A stretch of DNA of 57,243 nucleotides, taken from positions 1 through 57,243 of the forward strand of contig SKIZ01000040.1 in assembly GCA_007116135.1 (NCBI GenBank), in the 5' to 3' direction. A program made the position numbers and the translations under genes. Each line of letters starts with the position of its first letter. Positions within the stretch are counted from its first letter, which is position 1. Shown here one piece after another: positions 1-7,938 of the stretch. The DNA is from Burkholderiaceae bacterium. GTDB taxonomy: Bacteria; Pseudomonadota; Gammaproteobacteria; Burkholderiales; Burkholderiaceae_B. The notes under the pieces are model-generated. The model did no database searches and had not been told where the DNA came from. It saw only the letters and a list, made by a program, of their open reading frames with translations.

Positions 1-43
1 TGGGGGCGTGACCCCCTGCCGATGGGTCTTTCGGGCAAGAAAA

Positions 44-68
44 AGGGCTCGGAGATGATCCGAGCCCT
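44..68 (-). terminator. putative intrinsic terminator (minus strand)
   Basis: Inverted repeat agggctcgga-gatga-tccgagccct. In minus-strand orientation it is followed by TTTTTCTT. Confidence 0.45.
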
Positions 69-382
69 GAAAGATTGGTGGCGGATGGTTGACCAGATCA
101 AAACAGGCTCACTTCTCATTTCGCACGTGTGCGGATTAGCGCAGAGCTGCGGGTAAACGCATTACATACTCGTTTCAGACAAGTGCTCGGATTGCACAAC
201 GGCGACGAACTCGGTATCGTTGCGACAAATGGGTTAAAAACCCCATGAGCGCATTTAGCCATCAGATATGGACCGATGTCTAAAAACCATTGGTTTATTC
301 GACCGCGAAATGTCCAAAAATTAATTAACCAAGCTATGCATACGATATTCGGTCTTGACCATTGAAACCGGACTTGAGTCAG

Positions 383-721
383 TCAGCTGGTTGGTCCGCC
401 GCCTGGTTCTTGCATCCATGCGGGAATATCACGCTGTCCATGAAGCACTCGCCAGACATCGATGTAATCGGGCTGTTCAACATAGAAAACAATGTAGGGG
501 TAACGGCTGACTGACCACGAGCACAGACTAGGCAGATCTAGTTCGTGAGCGTAGCGCAGGGAACCTGTTGCTGGGTGGCGACGGATATGATCGTACGCTG
601 TCTCAAGTGCATCAATAAAACCGAGTGCCACATTCCCGCTTGCATGTTCAAGATAATGGGTAACTGCTTCATCTACATCCCGGTGAGCCACTTCGCGCGG
701 GATGATTGCCTTTGCCCTCAC
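383..721 (-). CDS. parE: RelE/ParE-family toxin
   Basis: 112 aa. ParE-like pattern (AIIPREVAHRDVDEAVTHYLEHASG...YPYIVFYVEQPDYIDVWRVLHGQRDIP). Overlaps the upstream parD-like gene by 4 nt. Confidence 0.85.
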   Translation of the reverse strand: MRAKAIIPREVAHRDVDEAVTHYLEHASGNVALGFIDALETAYDHIRRHPATGSLRYAHELDLPSLCSWSVSRYPYIVFYVEQPDYIDVWRVLHGQRDIPAWMQEPGGGPTS

Positions 722-969
722 TCCTGAGCGCCGGGCTCGGGGCTCTTGCGTACCCGGTCACGCAGGCTTTCAAAGTAGCTGGCGTTGGCAGGTACGCCTG
801 GCGCAGAGGCGCCACCCGAGAGGAGCAAATCACGAAGCCGCAGGCGATCTTGATCTTTGCGGATCAGCTCGCGGAGGTATTCGCTACTGGTGCTGTACCC
901 CCCCTGGCTGACCTGTTGATCAACAAATGACTTTAGGGTTTCGGGGAGAGAAATATTCATGGTGCTCAT
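718..969 (-). CDS. parD: ParD-family ribbon-helix-helix antitoxin
   Basis: 83 aa. MSTMNISLPETLKSFVDQQVSQGGYSTSSEYLRELIRKDQ is the typical ParD N-terminus. Adjacent to parE. Confidence 0.88.
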   Translation of the reverse strand: MSTMNISLPETLKSFVDQQVSQGGYSTSSEYLRELIRKDQDRLRLRDLLLSGGASAPGVPANASYFESLRDRVRKSPEPGAQE

Positions 970-975
970 GAAGAG

Positions 976-1004
976 AGTCTAGCGGATTTCGATATGTTTG
1001 GCAA
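976..1004 (-). promoter_or_regulatory. putative parDE promoter
   Basis: Minus strand: TTGCCA (999-1004), 17-bp spacer, TAGACT (976-981). The -10 box is only 6 nt from the ATG at 969. Confidence 0.5.
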
Positions 1005-1022
1005 AATTTGCCAAACATATCG
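990..1022. promoter_or_regulatory. 33-bp perfect palindrome, putative operator of the parDE promoter
   Basis: cgatatgtttggcaaa-a-tttgccaaacatatcg: two 16-bp arms with a 1-nt centre. It overlaps the predicted -35 of parDE. Confidence 0.7.
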
Positions 1023-1113
1023 ACCCAGCAGGACCCACGTAGGGAATATGAGGTCTGCTGTGGTTAGCATTGCCAACTACGAGGCCTTGTCGCTGCTAGT
1101 TTCGCCCGGTATT

Positions 1114-1314
1114 TTATCGATCCTTCAACCACAGGTGCCTAAGTCCCTGCTCGATGACGGATCGGACAGTTTGCTCAATCCAATGCGGCAAACGGCTTCG
1201 GACCGCGCTGGTGACTTTTTCCAACAGATGTGCTGGCCGACCGCTTCGAGCAGCAGCCACCTCAAGGGCTTCGGACTTGTCGGCTAAGCTGAGTTCAAAT
1301 CACGACTCAGGCAT
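1114..1314 (-). pseudogene. remnant of an AbiEii-family nucleotidyltransferase toxin (N-terminal fragment)
   Basis: Minus-strand reading MPES*FELSLADKSEALEVAAARSGRPAHLLEKVTSAVRSRLPHWIEQTVRSVIEQGLRHLWLKDR*. EALEVAAARSGRPAHLLEK resembles the conserved AbiEii N-terminus. It has an in-frame TGA at codon 5 and no nucleotidyltransferase core. The ATG overlaps the stop of the upstream AbiEi-like gene. Confidence 0.6.
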
Positions 1315-1903
1315 GTTCGCTAGCCTCACTCACCGCGCGCGCTATCCAGCCGGGTAAAACGGCTCGTGCCGCACGCATAGCAGCCCATTCCACCGGCGGC
1401 AGTTTGGTCGTCAATATTTCCAATGCCGTCTCTGCCTGCTCAGGGCCCAGCGAGTACAAGGCACGGATCGCCATTCCGGCCGGACGTTTGCCAAGGACAA
1501 GCTGCCACCGATGGCCATGCTTGAGTTCGACAGATCGGTTGCCGAGCTGTAATTCACGGGAGCGGCCCGACGTCAGAAACACTTCACGAATGGGCACCTG
1601 GGAGGTCAAACCGAGCGCGTTGGCCTCGGCGGCACCGTTGGCAACGATTACCTCACCGCTGGTGGACTCAATAGCCTTGATAACAGCATCAGTCGACGGT
1701 GGACGTGCGCCAAACCGGCTGACTACAGGTACGACGTAGATGCCGCGCGTAACGCGCATCAGCTTGCCTTTTCGGGTCAAACGGGTGAGGGCCTGATTCA
1801 CCGCAGATCTGGACGCTAGATGCAAGAACGCTCTGGCCGACAGCAAGCTGCCCTCGGCCTGGGCTTGTGCAGCAGACAGAATGGATTCTGGAAGATGGTT
1901 CAC
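1307..1903 (-). CDS. AbiEi/DUF6088-family antitoxin-like transcriptional regulator (orphan)
   Basis: 198 aa with an N-terminal winged-helix-like region (LTRKGKLMRVTRGIYVVP) and VANGAAEANALGLTSQVP, typical of AbiEi/DUF6088 proteins. Confidence 0.75.
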   Translation of the reverse strand: MNHLPESILSAAQAQAEGSLLSARAFLHLASRSAVNQALTRLTRKGKLMRVTRGIYVVPVVSRFGARPPSTDAVIKAIESTSGEVIVANGAAEANALGLTSQVPIREVFLTSGRSRELQLGNRSVELKHGHRWQLVLGKRPAGMAIRALYSLGPEQAETALEILTTKLPPVEWAAMRAARAVLPGWIARAVSEASEHA

Positions 1904-1925
1904 GACAGAGGCCTCGTCAGGCTAT

Positions 1926-2378
1926 CTACTTCCAGTCCGTGTGGCTCGCCGACAAGAGATCTGCCCAATCATCGGGTGGGTGCCCACGCTCCAGCATCCG
2001 TTGGAAAACGATGTAGGGGTCGCTTTTGCTGCCGGATGCTCGCAAAGTGTGTTCATCATTGACCCAGGCGAAAATGATGATTCGGGTTTTTGAGTCGAAC
2101 CGAAAAAACAAACGGAATCGCCGGCCAATTTTTGCTCGCCGCCAGTGCCTAAATGCGGCCCCCATCGTATTGCCTTGCCGATATTCCTCGCGGTTCGGGT
2201 CACTGGGCACGGCCTCGAAGATCAACTTTGACAGCGCGGCAAACAGCCGAACGTTGGCGTTGGACTCGGAGCCCTGTGGGTCTTGCTTTTGAGCGCGTTC
2301 AGCAGCGGCGTGTAGTTTTCGTAACTGCTCAACCAAACATTCGTGAAAGAGTAGGTTCCACCCGTCACGCTGGATCAC
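1926..2378 (-). CDS. yhaV: YhaV-family ribonuclease toxin
   Basis: 150 aa. FRHWRRAKIGRRFRLFFRFDSKTRIIIFAWVNDEHTLRASGSKSDPYIVFQRMLERGHPPDDW is YhaV-like. Overlaps prlF by 4 nt. Confidence 0.9.
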   Translation of the reverse strand: MIQRDGWNLLFHECLVEQLRKLHAAAERAQKQDPQGSESNANVRLFAALSKLIFEAVPSDPNREEYRQGNTMGAAFRHWRRAKIGRRFRLFFRFDSKTRIIIFAWVNDEHTLRASGSKSDPYIVFQRMLERGHPPDDWADLLSASHTDWK

Positions 2379-2695
2379 AGTGCAACATCGCCTTCAATAT
2401 CTGCGGTGATGTCGACCGACTTCGGCAGCGTTGCCAACATGGCTTGAACGAGGTCGTCTGGCAAGCTTGACAAGTGTCGACCGTTTCGAATGTCTGTCTC
2501 CAACAATTCCAGAAAGCTACCGATGGCTGGGTCTTCATGGCTAGGATCTTCAGCACGGGTCACGATGACCTGTGAGCCTCGCAGGTCAAACGCTACTTTG
2601 CCACCGTAGTCCACGCCAAGGGCCTGGCGGATAGGCTTCGGAAGCGTGATCTGGCCTTTTGCGGTGATGGTGGCTACTTCATGAATGGTTGGCAT
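2375..2695 (-). CDS. prlF: PrlF/SohA-family AbrB-fold antitoxin
   Basis: Start taken at internal M (MPTIHEVATITAKGQITLPKPIRQALGVDYGGKVAFDL). SpoVT/AbrB motif, paired with yhaV. Confidence 0.9.
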   Translation of the reverse strand: MPTIHEVATITAKGQITLPKPIRQALGVDYGGKVAFDLRGSQVIVTRAEDPSHEDPAIGSFLELLETDIRNGRHLSSLPDDLVQAMLATLPKSVDITADIEGDVAL

Positions 2696-2718
2696 CGCAT
2701 TTCTCCTGCAAGTGCATC

Positions 2719-2748
2719 CATGGTAAGGAATAATCCTTACCATGTCAA
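2719..2748 (-). promoter_or_regulatory. putative prlF-yhaV promoter/operator
   Basis: Minus strand: TTGACA (2743-2748), 17-bp spacer, TACCAT (2720-2725). Embedded in the inverted repeat catggtaagga-ataa-tccttaccatg (2719-2744). Confidence 0.65.
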
Positions 2749-3092
2749 ACGACCTGGTGCCAGCGAAATTCACGACCACGATCGCGGCCGTTCGTTCGTA
2801 GCGGAAGATGGTGAGTGCATCAACATGTCGGCCAAGGGTGAAAACACCGATCGCTTACCAATGCCAAAAAACAACCGCTTGATCAATCAACGCGCAAGCC
2901 GTTGATTTACATAGATCGCGGGCGTGACGCCTGCGGACTTCGGGCAGTTTTGAGCCGGACAGAAAGGAGAGAGGAATGGCCCGGAGAGAGCGCCATGTGG
3001 CCAGAGGTGGGCAGCAGGCCTGACTGTCGAAGTCCGCAAACCTACTCAGCGTTCCGCGCGTGTTCGCGGGGTCTGGCGGGAGCACATAAGAA

Positions 3093-3121
3093 AAAACCCC
3101 AACCGAGAGTGGTTGGGGTTT
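3093..3121 (-). terminator. rho-independent terminator of ssrA
   Basis: aaaccccaacc-gagagt-ggttggggttt hairpin. It ends in a T-run on the minus strand, just downstream of the tmRNA 3' end. Confidence 0.85.
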
Positions 3122-3127
3122 AAATAT

Positions 3128-3487
3128 TGGTGGAGCCGGGGGGAATTGAACCCCCGTCCGAAAGCCCTCCACAGGCAGTTCTACATGCTTAGTCGACCTA
3201 TTTGGATTTAACCCGGAACTTAGCCAGTCGACAAGCCGGTTCAAGGCGATTCACATAGCTTTAGCCCTTTACTGTGTGACCCAGCAAAGGCCGATTCTTT
3301 GTATATGACGCTGCTGTGGTGTTACCCACCTGACCCAAAGACAAATCAGTGCAGCGGCCTAGCTTAAGCTGCTAAGGCGAAACGCTCGTCGTTGGCGTTT
3401 ATTGGTTTTCCAGTGGATTTACGAGCGAACTGGTGCTCGGCATGCCCTACACTGCTTCTTGACCCCCGTCGAATCCGGATCGGCCCC
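3128..3487 (-). ncRNA. ssrA: transfer-messenger RNA (tmRNA)
   Basis: Minus strand 5' GGGGCCGATCCGGATTCGACGGGGGT... and 3' ...GGTTCAATTCCCCCCGGCTCCACCA. Tag ORF GCC AAC GAC GAG CGT TTC GCC TTA GCA GCT TAA (ANDERFALAA*) at 3364-3396. Confidence 0.96.
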
Positions 3488-3497
3488 GAGTAATGAA

Positions 3498-3503
3498 AGT
3501 ATA
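3498..3503 (-). promoter_or_regulatory. putative -10 box of the ssrA promoter
   Basis: TATACT on the minus strand, 10 nt upstream of the mature tmRNA 5' end. Confidence 0.5.
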
Positions 3504-3607
3504 CTCGATGGGTATCAGACACGCGACAAAACAAAAAGTTCGCCGCCGCTAGATAGATATTTCTACTGGACGGTTCCAGGGCAATCCCATCGGCCTGAAC
3601 TGGTCGC

Positions 3608-3636
3608 TTGCGCCGGGTAAAAAAACCAGTTAGAAT
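3608..3636 (+). promoter_or_regulatory. putative spc operon promoter
   Basis: TTGCGC, 17-bp spacer, TAGAAT, about 200 nt upstream of rplN. Confidence 0.5.
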
Positions 3637-3842
3637 GCAAGGCTTTCCCGAATTACCGGTCGTTGTTTTGCAAGTTGATCGACGCCGAAAGTTCGCGAAG
3701 TAAGGCGGGAAGATTATATGGCTGCTTTATGAAAAAGCAGTTAAGTTGTTAAACAGATTTCGACCCAGGGCGTAAGCCTGACGGGACCAAAACTGGTTTG
3801 CGTGCTCTAGCGCAGCAGACTAAGTTGGGAACAGGAACAATC

Positions 3843-4211
3843 ATGATTCAGATGCAGACCACGCTCAACGTGGCCGACAACACAGGCGCACGCTCAGTTA
3901 TGTGCATAAAAGTGTTGGGCGGCTCAAAGCGACGCTACGCCGCAATTGGCGACATCATTAAGGTTAGTGTCAAAGAGGCCGCCCCACGCGGTCGTGTAAA
4001 GAAAGGCGAGATCTATAACGCTGTTGTCGTTCGTACGGCCAAAGGCGTACGGCGTAAAGACGGCTCGCTAATCCGCTTCGGCGGCAATGCTGCGGTATTG
4101 TTAAACGCAAAGCTTGAGCCGATCGGTACCCGTATTTTTGGGCCTGTCACGCGCGAACTTCGAACCGAAAAGTTCATGAAGATTGTGTCGTTGGCGCCAG
4201 AAGTGCTCTAA
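3843..4211 (+). CDS. rplN: 50S ribosomal protein L14
   Basis: [33 protein letters not shown]... Confidence 0.98.
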   Translation: MIQMQTTLNVADNTGARSVMCIKVLGGSKRRYAAIGDIIKVSVKEAAPRGRVKKGEIYNAVVVRTAKGVRRKDGSLIRFGGNAAVLLNAKLEPIGTRIFGPVTRELRTEKFMKIVSLAPEVL

Positions 4212-4223
4212 GAGGCGAAGACC

Positions 4224-4544
4224 ATGGAAAAAATTCGTAAAGGCGATGAGGTCATTATTTTGACCGGTCGTGACAAAAATCGGCGCGGCACAGTGATTCA
4301 GCGTGTAGATGCGGATCATGTGATTGTCGAGGGAATTAACGTCGTCAAGAAGCATACCCGCCCCAACCCGATGCAGGGAACGCCAGGTGGGATTATCGAC
4401 AAGACGATGCCCATCCATATTTCAAATGTGGCCATCTTTAACCCTGCGACTGGCAAAGGCGAGCGTGTGGGTATCAAAGTTGAGGAAGGCCGTAAGGTCC
4501 GAGTGTTTCGCTCCAGCGGCGAACCAGTCGGCGCCAAGGCTTAA
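4224..4544 (+). CDS. rplX: 50S ribosomal protein L24
   Basis: [19 protein letters not shown]; spc operon order. Confidence 0.98.
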   Translation: MEKIRKGDEVIILTGRDKNRRGTVIQRVDADHVIVEGINVVKKHTRPNPMQGTPGGIIDKTMPIHISNVAIFNPATGKGERVGIKVEEGRKVRVFRSSGEPVGAKA

Positions 4545-4555
4545 GGAGCGAAAAA

Positions 4556-5095
4556 ATGTCACGTTTGCAAGAACTGTACATAAACAAAATTGCTCCAAAG
4601 CTTACGGAGCAATTCGGGTACAAGAGCCCCATGCAGGTTCCCCGTATAACCAAGATCACTCTGAACATGGGTGTTTCGGAAGCAGTTGCTGACAAAAAAG
4701 TCATTGAGCATGCTGTGTCTGATATGACCAAAATTGCCGGCCAAAAGCCGGTGGTGACTAAAACGCGTAAGTCGATTGCCGGATTCAAGATTCGTGAAGA
4801 CTATCCGATCGGCTGCATGGTGACTCTGCGCGGACGCCGCATGTATGAGTTCCTGGATCGTTTTGTCAATGTTGCTTTGCCGCGAGTGCGGGATTTTCGT
4901 GGTGTATCTGGCAAGGCCTTTGATGGTCGTGGTAACTACAACGTCGGTATCAAGGAACAAATCATTTTCCCTGAGATCGAGTATGACAAGATCGACACGT
5001 TGCGTGGGATGAATATCAGCATCACCACGACAGCAAAATCGGACGATGAAGCCAAAGCACTGTTGACGGCTTTTAGCTTCCCGTTTCGTAATTAA
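4556..5095 (+). CDS. rplE: 50S ribosomal protein L5
   Basis: 179 aa, [20 protein letters not shown]...; spc operon order. Confidence 0.98.
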   Translation: MSRLQELYINKIAPKLTEQFGYKSPMQVPRITKITLNMGVSEAVADKKVIEHAVSDMTKIAGQKPVVTKTRKSIAGFKIREDYPIGCMVTLRGRRMYEFLDRFVNVALPRVRDFRGVSGKAFDGRGNYNVGIKEQIIFPEIEYDKIDTLRGMNISITTTAKSDDEAKALLTAFSFPFRN

Positions 5096-5107
5096 GAGGG
5101 TGATGAC

Positions 5108-5413
5108 GTGGCAAAACTTTCATTGATCAACCGTGATATCAAGCGAGCCAAGCTAGCTGAGAAATTTGCAGCGAAGCGGGCATCCTTGAAAGCCATCATC
5201 GATGACTCCAGCAAGACCGATGAAGAGCGGTATGAAGCGCGGCTCAAATTGCAGCAACTGCCTAGAAACGCGAATCCAACGCGCCAGCGTAATCGCTGCG
5301 CAATCACTGGCCGGCCCCGCGGAGTTTTCCGTAAGTTCGGTTTGGCTCGTAACAAACTGCGCGATTTGGCCATGAAGGGTGAAATTCCCGGCGTGACCAA
5401 GGCCAGCTGGTAG
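5108..5413 (+). CDS. rpsN: 30S ribosomal protein S14
   Basis: 101 aa, GTG start, ...[26 protein letters not shown]. Confidence 0.98.
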   Translation: MAKLSLINRDIKRAKLAEKFAAKRASLKAIIDDSSKTDEERYEARLKLQQLPRNANPTRQRNRCAITGRPRGVFRKFGLARNKLRDLAMKGEIPGVTKASW

Positions 5414-5424
5414 GAGAATAGAAC

Positions 5425-5820
5425 ATGAGCATGAGCGACCCTATCGCAGATATGCTGACTCGCATTCGTAATGCGCAGCAGGTGGATAAGCCCACTGTAA
5501 CCATGCCTTGCTCCAAGCTTAAGGTGGCTATTGCTGGCGTCTTGAAAGACGAAGGCTACATCGAGGGTTATGAAGTCAAGGGAACAGCGACGAAACCGGA
5601 GCTGGAAATCGCGTTGAAATACTACGCAGGCCGCCCGGTCATTGAGCGTATCGAGCGTGTTTCACGCCCAGGATTGCGCATTTACAAAGGGCGCTCGGCC
5701 ATTCCTCAGGTGATGAATGGTCTGGGCGTAGCCATCGTGTCAACGTCTCGTGGCGTCATGACTGACCGTAAGGCCCGTGCAACGGGCGTTGGCGGCGAAG
5801 TCTTGTGCTACGTGGCGTAA
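5425..5820 (+). CDS. rpsH: 30S ribosomal protein S8
   Basis: [18 protein letters not shown]... Confidence 0.98.
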   Translation: MSMSDPIADMLTRIRNAQQVDKPTVTMPCSKLKVAIAGVLKDEGYIEGYEVKGTATKPELEIALKYYAGRPVIERIERVSRPGLRIYKGRSAIPQVMNGLGVAIVSTSRGVMTDRKARATGVGGEVLCYVA

Positions 5821-5830
5821 GGAGTCAACT

Positions 5831-6364
5831 ATGTCACGTATTGCTAAATACCCTGTCGAATTGCCCAAAGGTGTTGAAGCCAAGATTGCAGCCGACGCGA
5901 TCACGGTCAAGGGCCCTTTAGGTTCTTTAAGCCAGACGCTCAGCGGAGACGTCATTGTCAACGAAGATCAGGGCAAACTGTCCTTCATCGTAGCGAATGA
6001 TTCAAAGCAAGCCAAAGCGATGTCCGGCACCTTGCGCGCACTAGTCGCCAACATGGTCACCGGTGTGAGCGCGGGATTTGAGCGCCGTTTGAACCTTGTT
6101 GGTGTGGGTTATCGTGCTCAGGTTCAAGGCACCGAGGTGAAACTTCAGCTCGGTTTTTCTCATGATGTGCTTCACCCGCTGCCTGAAGGTATCAAGGCTG
6201 AGTGTCCCTCGCAAACAGAAATTGTGATCAAGGGTATCGACAAGCAGGTTGTTGGTCAGGTTGCAGCGGAAATCAGAGCGTATCGTCCCCCAGAGCCATA
6301 CAAAGGCAAGGGTGTGCGTTACTCCGATGAGCGCGTTGTGATCAAAGAAACCAAGAAGAAGTAG
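5831..6364 (+). CDS. rplF: 50S ribosomal protein L6
   Basis: [31 protein letters not shown]... (internal start). Confidence 0.98.
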   Translation: MSRIAKYPVELPKGVEAKIAADAITVKGPLGSLSQTLSGDVIVNEDQGKLSFIVANDSKQAKAMSGTLRALVANMVTGVSAGFERRLNLVGVGYRAQVQGTEVKLQLGFSHDVLHPLPEGIKAECPSQTEIVIKGIDKQVVGQVAAEIRAYRPPEPYKGKGVRYSDERVVIKETKKK

Positions 6365-6385
6365 TCGCATCGACAAGGATAGATC

Positions 6386-6751
6386 ATGGATAAGAAAGTT
6401 TCCCGTTTGCGTCGTGCGATTCCTACCCGTCGGAAAATTGCGCAGTTGCGCGTTCATCGACTGACAGTGTTTCGCTCGAACCAACATATTTACGCCTCCA
6501 TCATTTCACCTGAGGGTGACCGTGTGTTGGTCAGCGCGTCAACCGTGGAGCCTGAGGTTCGCCAGCAGCTGTCTGGTCAAACTGGTCGCGGTGGCAACGT
6601 GTCTGCGGCCAGCGTGATTGGCAAGCGTGTTGCAGAAAAGGCGAAAGCAGCCGGTATCGAATTGGTTGCTTTTGATCGTGCGGGCTTCCGTTACCACGGA
6701 CGCATCAAAGCATTGGCAGATGCGGCTCGTGAAGCCGGTCTCAAGTTTTAA
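6386..6751 (+). CDS. rplR: 50S ribosomal protein L18
   Basis: 121 aa, L18 signature, spc order. Confidence 0.98.
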   Translation: MDKKVSRLRRAIPTRRKIAQLRVHRLTVFRSNQHIYASIISPEGDRVLVSASTVEPEVRQQLSGQTGRGGNVSAASVIGKRVAEKAKAAGIELVAFDRAGFRYHGRIKALADAAREAGLKF

Positions 6752-6766
6752 GCGAGGATAGGTCAA

Positions 6767-7285
6767 ATGGCTAAAGTACAAGGCAAAAGTGCTGCGGAAG
6801 AGCGTGATGACGGTCTTCGCGAGAAGATGATTGCGGTCAACCGGGTCAGCAAAGTAGTTAAAGGTGGTCGTACCATGAGCTTCGCGGCCTTAACGGTTGT
6901 CGGTGATGGTGATGGCCGCGTTGGTATGGGCAAGGGCAAGGCGCGTGAAGTCCCGGTTGCCGTTCAAAAGGCAATGGAACAGGCTCGTCGCGACCTTTTC
7001 AAGGTCCCACTAAAAAACGGTACAGTCTTTCACTCGGTGGTGGGTCAGCACGGCGCATCCAAGGTCCTGATTGCACCGGCTGCAGAAGGAACTGGCGTGA
7101 TTGCTGGCGGTCCGATGCGCGCTATTTTCGAGGTGATGGGAGTGCGTAATGTTGTTGCCAAGAGCTTAGGTTCTAGCAACCCTTACAACCTCGTACGGGC
7201 AACGCTCAATGGACTGCGTGCGGCTGTAACGCCGGCGGAGATTGCGGCTAAGCGCGGCAAGACCGTTGAAGATATTCTGGGATAA
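6767..7285 (+). CDS. rpsE: 30S ribosomal protein S5
   Basis: [41 protein letters not shown]. Confidence 0.98.
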   Translation: MAKVQGKSAAEERDDGLREKMIAVNRVSKVVKGGRTMSFAALTVVGDGDGRVGMGKGKAREVPVAVQKAMEQARRDLFKVPLKNGTVFHSVVGQHGASKVLIAPAAEGTGVIAGGPMRAIFEVMGVRNVVAKSLGSSNPYNLVRATLNGLRAAVTPAEIAAKRGKTVEDILG

Positions 7286-7289
7286 AGCC

Positions 7290-7475
7290 ATGGCTCAAAA
7301 GCAAATTAAAGTGACTTTAGTGCGCTCTGTGATCGGTACCCGGGAAGACCACCGTGCGACTGTGCGCGGCCTAGGTCTGCGCGGTGTGAATAGCTCACGA
7401 GTGCTGATTGACACACCCGAGGTGCGTGGGATGATCCGCAAGGTGGATTATCTGATTCGTGTCTCCGAGGTTTAA
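7290..7475 (+). CDS. rpmD: 50S ribosomal protein L30
   Basis: [30 protein letters not shown] (internal start of the listed ORF). Confidence 0.97.
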   Translation: MAQKQIKVTLVRSVIGTREDHRATVRGLGLRGVNSSRVLIDTPEVRGMIRKVDYLIRVSEV

Positions 7476-7486
7476 AAGGATTGATC

Positions 7487-7924
7487 ATGTCAATGCAACT
7501 AAACAGTATTAAACCCGCAGAGGGTGCCAAGCACGCAAGACGCCGTGTTGGCCGCGGTATCGGCTCTGGCCTCGGCAAGACTGCTGGCCGTGGACACAAA
7601 GGCCAAAAGTCGCGAGCAGGCGGGTTCCACAAGGTGGGTTTCGAAGGCGGTCAAATGCCGTTGCATCGTCGCTTACCCAAGCGCGGTTTTACCAGTCGTG
7701 ATCAGCATTTGCACGCCCAGGTACGCTTGTCTGATTTGCAGAAAATGCCGATTGAAGAAATTGACGTGCAATCGCTCAAGCAAGCCGGGGTGATTGGACA
7801 GGCCGTCAAGTTTGTCAAAGTATTCAAGTCTGGCGAACTGAATCGGAAAGTGACCCTGCAAGGGATCAAAGCAACCGCAGGTGCTAAAGCAGCCATTGAA
7901 GCTGCTGGTGGCACGGTTGCCTAA
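7487..7924 (+). CDS. rplO: 50S ribosomal protein L15
   Basis: [43 protein letters not shown]. Confidence 0.98.
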   Translation: MSMQLNSIKPAEGAKHARRRVGRGIGSGLGKTAGRGHKGQKSRAGGFHKVGFEGGQMPLHRRLPKRGFTSRDQHLHAQVRLSDLQKMPIEEIDVQSLKQAGVIGQAVKFVKVFKSGELNRKVTLQGIKATAGAKAAIEAAGGTVA

Positions 7925-7938
7925 GAAAGAGGTTTAAC

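Noticed and set aside
702-930. Plus-strand ORFs 702-911 and 706-930
   Set aside because: They lie antisense to parD/parE, show no family signature and have low-plausibility composition.
994-1357. Plus-strand ORFs 994-1287 and 1154-1357
   Set aside because: They run antisense to the AbiEii remnant and AbiEi end, and start inside the palindrome. The minus-strand reading has the recognisable signature.
1-3127. Duplicate of the tmRNA 3' end as an att repeat
   Set aside because: I looked for GGTTCAATTCCCCCCGGCTCCACCA-like sequence left of ssrA and did not see one in this window. It may lie further left.
2855-3244. 129-aa minus-strand ORF
   Set aside because: It begins inside the tmRNA 3' region and crosses the terminator. 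Its sequence is explained by the tmRNA and intergenic DNA.
3402-3620. 72-aa plus-strand ORF over tmRNA 5' region
   Set aside because: It is antisense to the tmRNA 5' end and promoter, with no protein signature.
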